Origin: an uncultured Prevotella sp.
GTDB taxonomy: Bacteria; Bacteroidota; Bacteroidia; Bacteroidales; Bacteroidaceae
DNA: 27,004 nt
Assembly: GCA_900770845.1 (NCBI GenBank)
Contig: CAAGLS010000112.1
Location: forward strand, 1 to 27,004
Direction of reading: 5' to 3'
Of this stretch, positions 23,043-27,004 are shown piece by piece (position 1 is the first letter of the stretch; the number at the start of each line of letters is the position of its first letter). The notes beneath the pieces are model-generated. The model was not told the origin of the DNA, did not search any database, and saw nothing but the letters and a program-made list of their open reading frames with translations. Made by a program: the position numbers and the translations under genes.

Positions 23043-25331
23043 ATGCAAAAAGATGTAATTTTGGCTTCCATGCTTCTCGGCATGGCGACCTCTTCGGTAT
23101 GGGCTGGCAACGACAACGCGAAAGTGCCTGCCGACTCTCTCCACACGTATCAGCTCCAGACAGTGGTTGTGGCCTCTACGCGAGCTGGAAACAAAACGCC
23201 TATGGCTTTCCAGAATGTGAGCCGCAAGGAGCTGCAGGCTGTCAACTTCGGCAAGGACATTCCTTACCTGCTGTCGCTCACACCCAGTGTCATCACCACT
23301 TCAGATGCCGGCAATGGCATTGGCTACACCACGCTGCGCGTGCGCGGAACCGACCCGGGGCGCATCAACATCACCGTGAACGGCATCCCGCAGAACGACG
23401 CCGAGTCGAGCGGCCTCTATTGGGTCAACATGGGCGACCTCGCCTCAAGCGTGCAGTCGATGCAGGTACAGCGTGGCGTAGGCACATCCACCAACGGCGC
23501 CGGTGCCTTTGGAGCCACCGTCAACATGCTCACCGAAAACATTGGCGTCAAGCCCTACATGGGACTCGACCTCAGCGGCGGCTCCTACTATAGCCACAAG
23601 GAAACCTTCCGCTTCAGCACAGGCCTCTTGGGCGGACATTGGGGCGTGCAGGGCCGATTGAGCAACATCGGCTCCAAGGGATACATCCGCAGGGCCTCGA
23701 CCAAGCTCAACAGCTACTTCCTCCAGGGGGGATACTTCTCCGACAACACCATGGTGAAGCTCCTCACCTACAACGGACAGGAGCAGACCTACCACGCTTG
23801 GGACTACTCCAGCAAGTACCAACAGAGCATCTATGGCCGCCGCTACAATCCTTGCGGCGAATACAAGGACGATGAGGGACACACCTTGTATTATAGAAAC
23901 CAAACCGACAACTACCACCAGCAGAACTACCAGCTCATCCTCACCCAGCGCTTCTGCGACAGGCTCAACCTCCACGCTGCCCTCCACTACACCAAAGGAC
24001 AGGGCTACTACGAGCAATACCGCTATAAGGATAAGCTCGTGAAATACGGACTGGCCGACAAGGGCTTCAAGTCGGACCTCATCCGCCAGAAGAAGATGGA
24101 CAACGACTTCTATGGAGCCATTGCCGACCTCAACTACAGCGACGGCAACAACCTGAGCGCAACCCTCGGAGGCGGTTGGAACAAATACGACGGCGACCAC
24201 TTCGGACGTGTCGTCTGGGCCAAGCAGACACAGTATGAGCTGCTGCCCGACTTTGAATACTACCGCAACAACGCCAAGAAGACCGACGGCAACATCTACG
24301 GCAAGGTGAGCTACCAGTTCCTGCCCGGCCTCTCCGCCTTTGTCGACCTGCAATATCGCCACGTGATGTACAAGCTGCAGGATCCCAACGACGATTATGG
24401 CAGCAACCCTGACGGCAAGTTCATCTTCAAGGACAACTTCGATTTCTTCAATCCCAAGTTCGGCGTCAACTACGACATCACGCCCAACCACCAGGTGTAT
24501 GCCTCCTACGCCATCAGCCACCGCGAGCCCACACGCACCAACTACAAGGACTACGCCTCCAACGGCATTTCCTATCCCAAGGCAGAGCGACTGAACGACC
24601 TTGAGTTGGGCTACAACTATCGCAGCCCGAGGTTCAGCGCCGGCATCAACCTCTACTGGATGGACTACGACAACCAGTTCGTCCTCACCGGCGAGCTCGA
24701 CCCCATCGGCAATGCCATCACGCGCAACGTCAAGGACAGCTACCGCATGGGCGCAGAGCTGCAGGCCGCTTGGCTGCCCGTAGACTGGTTCCGCTGGGAC
24801 GCCAACGCCACGTTCTCGCGCAACAGGGTGAAGAACATGAAAGTGACGCTCGACGACTATCAGACAGTGGTGGACCTCGGCACACAGCCTCTGAGCTTCT
24901 CGCCCGACATCATCTTCAACTCCATCATGACCTTCAGCTGGAAAGGCTTCGAGGCCAAGATTGTGGAACGCTTCGTGGGTGAGCAGTACCTCACCAACAC
25001 GGGCTTCAAGAAGATGCAGTGCAAGGATGTCGACGGCAACACGACCATGGAGACGCTGACGCTCGGCGACCACTGGACCACCGACCTCTCCTTGGACTAT
25101 CATTTCTCGTGGAAGCGCATGGGACTGAAGGATGCCACCATCGGCTTCTCGGTCTACAACCTTTTCAGCAAGAAATACGACAACAACGGATGGGCAGCTC
25201 CCCAGTTTGAGAAAGACGCCAATGGCAACACCATCGCCGTCAACACTTGGGGCGTGCGCGATGACGGCGCAGTGGGCTTTGCTCCCTCCGCTCCGTTCAA
25301 CTGCATGGCGCATCTGACCATCAATTTCTAA
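23043..25331 (+). CDS. TonB-dependent outer-membrane thiamine receptor
   Basis: A 762-residue TonB-dependent receptor. It has a signal peptide (about 1-21, ending VWA), a probable TonB-box region around 38-45 (LQTVVVAS), a plug domain (about 46-170; TLRVRGTDPGRINITVNGIPQNDAESSGLYWVNM, then GAGAFGATVNMLT) and a 22-strand-type barrel ending in LTINF. It lacks a carboxypeptidase-like N-terminal extension. Thiamine as substrate is inferred from the TPP riboswitch directly upstream and from pnuT and thiamine pyrophosphokinase downstream; the same trio (OMthi, PnuT, Tnr3) is described in Bacteroides. The start codon is 41 nt after the aptamer. Confidence 0.9.
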   Translation: MQKDVILASMLLGMATSSVWAGNDNAKVPADSLHTYQLQTVVVASTRAGNKTPMAFQNVSRKELQAVNFGKDIPYLLSLTPSVITTSDAGNGIGYTTLRVRGTDPGRINITVNGIPQNDAESSGLYWVNMGDLASSVQSMQVQRGVGTSTNGAGAFGATVNMLTENIGVKPYMGLDLSGGSYYSHKETFRFSTGLLGGHWGVQGRLSNIGSKGYIRRASTKLNSYFLQGGYFSDNTMVKLLTYNGQEQTYHAWDYSSKYQQSIYGRRYNPCGEYKDDEGHTLYYRNQTDNYHQQNYQLILTQRFCDRLNLHAALHYTKGQGYYEQYRYKDKLVKYGLADKGFKSDLIRQKKMDNDFYGAIADLNYSDGNNLSATLGGGWNKYDGDHFGRVVWAKQTQYELLPDFEYYRNNAKKTDGNIYGKVSYQFLPGLSAFVDLQYRHVMYKLQDPNDDYGSNPDGKFIFKDNFDFFNPKFGVNYDITPNHQVYASYAISHREPTRTNYKDYASNGISYPKAERLNDLELGYNYRSPRFSAGINLYWMDYDNQFVLTGELDPIGNAITRNVKDSYRMGAELQAAWLPVDWFRWDANATFSRNRVKNMKVTLDDYQTVVDLGTQPLSFSPDIIFNSIMTFSWKGFEAKIVERFVGEQYLTNTGFKKMQCKDVDGNTTMETLTLGDHWTTDLSLDYHFSWKRMGLKDATIGFSVYNLFSKKYDNNGWAAPQFEKDANGNTIAVNTWGVRDDGAVGFAPSAPFNCMAHLTINF

Positions 25332-25371
25332 CCCGTTTATCCGCTATCTCTGGCGCCCCGCACAACACGTG

Positions 25372-25399
25372 CCTCTCTCCCATTCGGTGGGGGAGAGGG
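25372..25399 (+). other. Stem-loop between the receptor and pnuT
   Basis: CTCTCCC (25375-25381) pairs with GGGAGAG (25391-25397). No T-run follows, so it is not a terminator. In an operon whose first gene is much longer and probably expressed more, it could be an mRNA processing or stabilising stem. The other bases of this 128-nt gap show nothing. Confidence 0.45.
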
Positions 25400-25459
25400 A
25401 GCGTTGGGGGGCTTGCCTTTCTACCTTTAGATGCACGAGGGGGCAGGGACCAATTTTGT

Positions 25460-26032
25460 ATGGCATATCTCGACATCATCACCACCCTCTTGGGTCTGGT
25501 TTACATCTGGTTGGAATACCGTGCGAGCATCATGTTGTGGCTCGTGGGCATTGTCATGCCCGCGCTCGACATCTTTCTCTATTGGAGCCACGGACTCTAC
25601 GGCGACGCGGCGATGGCCGTCTATTACACGGTCGCCGCCATCTACGGATGGATCGTGTGGAAATTCTGCAAGAAGCACGACCAGAAGGAGGGCGAGCAAA
25701 TGCCTATCACCCATACGCCGCGCCGCCTCTATGTGCCGGCCCTCTTGTTCTTCCTCGTCGCCTGGGTGGCGACGTGGTTTGTCCTCTCCCATTACACCAA
25801 CTCCAACATCCCCGTGCTTGACGCTTTCACCAACGCCCTGAGCTTTGTTGGGCTGTGGACATTGGCTCGGAAATACATCGAGCAGTGGTTTTTCTGGATT
25901 CTTGTCGACGCAGTGAGCTGCTATCTCTATGTCATTAAGGATCTGCCTTTCAAGGCTTCCCTCTATGGCCTCTATGTCGTCATCGCCGTGATGGGATACT
26001 TCAAGTGGAAGAAAATGATGAAGCAGGCATGA
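25460..26032 (+). CDS. pnuT: PnuC-family thiamine transporter PnuT
   Basis: A 190-residue inner-membrane protein with six to seven predicted helices and the aromatic-rich motifs of PnuC transporters: YIWLEYRAS near the N-terminus, YYTVAAIYGWIVW (about 55-67), and ARKYIEQWFFWILVDAVSCYLYVIKD (about 135-160). PnuC proteins bring in vitamins by facilitated diffusion, with phosphorylation inside the cell trapping the substrate. Its place between a TPP-riboswitch-controlled receptor and thiamine pyrophosphokinase, whose start overlaps its stop codon, points to thiamine (PnuT) and not nicotinamide riboside. The gap of 128 nt to the receptor shows no promoter. Confidence 0.92.
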   Translation: MAYLDIITTLLGLVYIWLEYRASIMLWLVGIVMPALDIFLYWSHGLYGDAAMAVYYTVAAIYGWIVWKFCKKHDQKEGEQMPITHTPRRLYVPALLFFLVAWVATWFVLSHYTNSNIPVLDAFTNALSFVGLWTLARKYIEQWFFWILVDAVSCYLYVIKDLPFKASLYGLYVVIAVMGYFKWKKMMKQA

Positions 26033-26709
26033 GCTATCCCTTGTTGAACCTCCAGAGCCGCTTCGCCCATGTGGTTCTCGCCGATGGCGACGCACCGCAG
26101 CGGGACATCGCGTGCAGCCTGCTCTCCCATGCGGAGCAGTTGGTTTGTTGCGACCGGGCTGCATTGACAGCCTGCAAGCGTGGGCTGAGACCCACGGCCA
26201 TTGTGGGCGATGGCGATTCCATCCCCGATGAGTTGCGCGAGCGTTTCGCCTCTCTCTGGCATCCCATTGCCGAACAGGACTCCAACGACCTGACCAAGGC
26301 CACGCGGTGGATGATGGCTTTGCCCTCGTTCAGGCAGTCGGCCGACAAGACCATCTGCTATCTTGGAGCCACGGGCAAGCGCGAGGACCATACGATAGCC
26401 AACATCTCGCTGATGGCTTATTACAAGGATGAGTTTGGCATCAACCCCATTATGGTGACCGACCACGGATGGTTTGTGGCCATTCATGGCAACGCCACGC
26501 TTGAGGTCTTTCCCCGTCAGCAGGTGAGCATCTTCAATTTCTCCTGCCACCAACTCAGCGCCAACGGCCTCAGGTGGAAGCCTTGGGCGTTCGAACGGCT
26601 TTGGTGTGGCAGTCTCAACGAAGCCCTCGAAGCCCACGTGGACTTTGAGGCCGATGGCACTTACCTCGTTTTCCGCACCTTCGATGGAAAGCTCAAAGAG
26701 CCAATATAA
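26029..26709 (+). CDS. Thiamine pyrophosphokinase
   Basis: Transfers pyrophosphate from ATP to thiamine, making the cofactor TPP and trapping imported thiamine. The 226-residue protein has the TPK motifs VCCDRAA (39-45), PTAIVGDGDSI (55-65) with the acidic metal site, EQDSNDLTKA (82-91) and YLGATGKREDHTIAN (111-125). The C-terminal beta-rich thiamine-binding domain follows from about 140. The ATG at 26029 overlaps the pnuT stop (ATGA), showing translational coupling; an upstream GTG at 26005 would extend into pnuT and is less likely. It corresponds to the tnr3 gene of Bacteroides. TPP made here would shut the operon through the upstream riboswitch. Confidence 0.93.
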   Translation: MSYPLLNLQSRFAHVVLADGDAPQRDIACSLLSHAEQLVCCDRAALTACKRGLRPTAIVGDGDSIPDELRERFASLWHPIAEQDSNDLTKATRWMMALPSFRQSADKTICYLGATGKREDHTIANISLMAYYKDEFGINPIMVTDHGWFVAIHGNATLEVFPRQQVSIFNFSCHQLSANGLRWKPWAFERLWCGSLNEALEAHVDFEADGTYLVFRTFDGKLKEPI

Positions 26710-26711
26710 GA

Positions 26712-26805
26712 ATTAGTGGAGGCATTGGAAAAGCTTAGTTGATGATGATTCTGCACACAAGAACTGTGCGATTGCTTTTCCAAAGGCCTCCCACTAATTT
26801 TTTTC
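26712..26805 (+). terminator. Terminator of the thiamine operon
   Basis: A long bulged stem (26712-26734 with 26774-26798, two small bulges) around a 39-nt loop is followed directly by seven T. It ends the operon just after thiamine pyrophosphokinase. Confidence 0.85.
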
Positions 26806-26826
26806 TGTCATTTCCAATGTCTTTGT

Positions 26827-26857
26827 TTTGCTATGTTCAGCAAAAATGTTACTTTTG
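26827..26857 (+). promoter_or_regulatory. Promoter of the last gene
   Basis: TTTG (26827-26830), a 19-nt spacer, and TACTTTTG (26850-26857), 33 nt before the ATG at 26891. Confidence 0.72.
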
Positions 26858-26890
26858 CATTATATAATTATAATTCTCAAGTAATAGAAT

Positions 26891-27004
26891 ATGAGTTTAA
26901 AACTTAAGACCGTGGTTTTGTTGTTTGCCTTTTTCGTGAACCTCACTGCACTTGCTGCCCCCCCCCATTTTGGCGGCTGAATCACAAGACCACCCCAATC
27001 AGAC
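26891..27004 (+). CDS. Start of a secreted or surface protein gene with a C9 tract, frame broken, runs off the window
   Basis: From ATG 26891 the sequence encodes MSLKLKTVVLLFAFFVNLTA, a good signal peptide (basic start, hydrophobic core), then LAAPP within a run of nine C (26958-26966). In the frame as given, a TGA follows at 26978-26980, giving only 29 residues. One C fewer would read on as ILAAESQDHPNQ; one C more gives FWRLNHKTTPI. Both stay open to the window edge, so the intact frame cannot be decided here. A real promoter lies upstream. Explanations are a phase-variable gene, a fixed mutation, or a homopolymer length error. The product is not recognisable. Confidence 0.55.

Noticed and set aside
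25332..25459. Second promoter or riboswitch before pnuT
   Set aside because: None of the conserved TPP blocks is present. CAATTTTG at 25451 resembles a -7 box but lies almost on the start codon, leaving no room for a start site.

Overview
The window looks like a chromosomal segment of a Bacteroidota bacterium, most likely Prevotellaceae. The grounds are protein families (DUF3098, MurF-Alr fusion, OprO/P porin, OMP_b-brl barrel, TonB-dependent thiamine receptor with PnuT and a thiamine pyrophosphokinase), repeated Bacteroidota -33/-7 promoters (TTTG, about 20 nt, TAnnTTTG), and lack of clear Shine-Dalgarno sites. Genus is inferred, not proven.

Layout. 1-528 holds a 22-bp tandem repeat and a large inverted repeat, then a minus-strand radical SAM gene. 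1502-5957 is a tight plus-strand run, ftsX-DUF3098-uppP-truB-queA-folK (division, lipid-carrier recycling, tRNA modification, folate). 6061-6613 is a graveyard of two gene fragments (DUF3990 and the nuclease end of an AAA-ATPase/PDDEXK_9 protein). rpsO (minus) and typA (plus) diverge from a shared promoter region. 9180-9428 is a GTAG-footed hairpin repeat (REPIN-like) in the leader of a solitary vsr, followed by a small outer-membrane barrel. luxS and mtnN (minus) form the S-adenosylhomocysteine detoxification/AI-2 pair. A second short REPIN-like element lies in the leader of a large YfhO-family membrane protein.

15121-17967 (minus) is a membrane-anchored winged-helix regulator followed by a large outer-membrane barrel, with an inverted repeat between promoter and start codon of the barrel gene. 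After a second 22-bp repeat array (inverted relative to the first) come a desulfoferrodoxin-type superoxide reductase with an eroded Center I, an OprO/P-like porin (minus) and a MurF-Alr fusion.

22893-26709 is a thiamine salvage operon: promoter, TPP riboswitch, TonB-dependent receptor (outer membrane), PnuT (inner membrane) and thiamine pyrophosphokinase. The last gene, starting at 26891, encodes a signal peptide followed by a run of nine C that puts the frame into an early stop: a candidate phase-variable gene, a mutation, or a homopolymer sequencing error.

Most of the window is housekeeping. The less explained material is intergenic: three families of structured repeats, heptanucleotide repeats running into the mtnN start codon, the regulator/barrel pair, the altered superoxide reductase and the poly-C gene.
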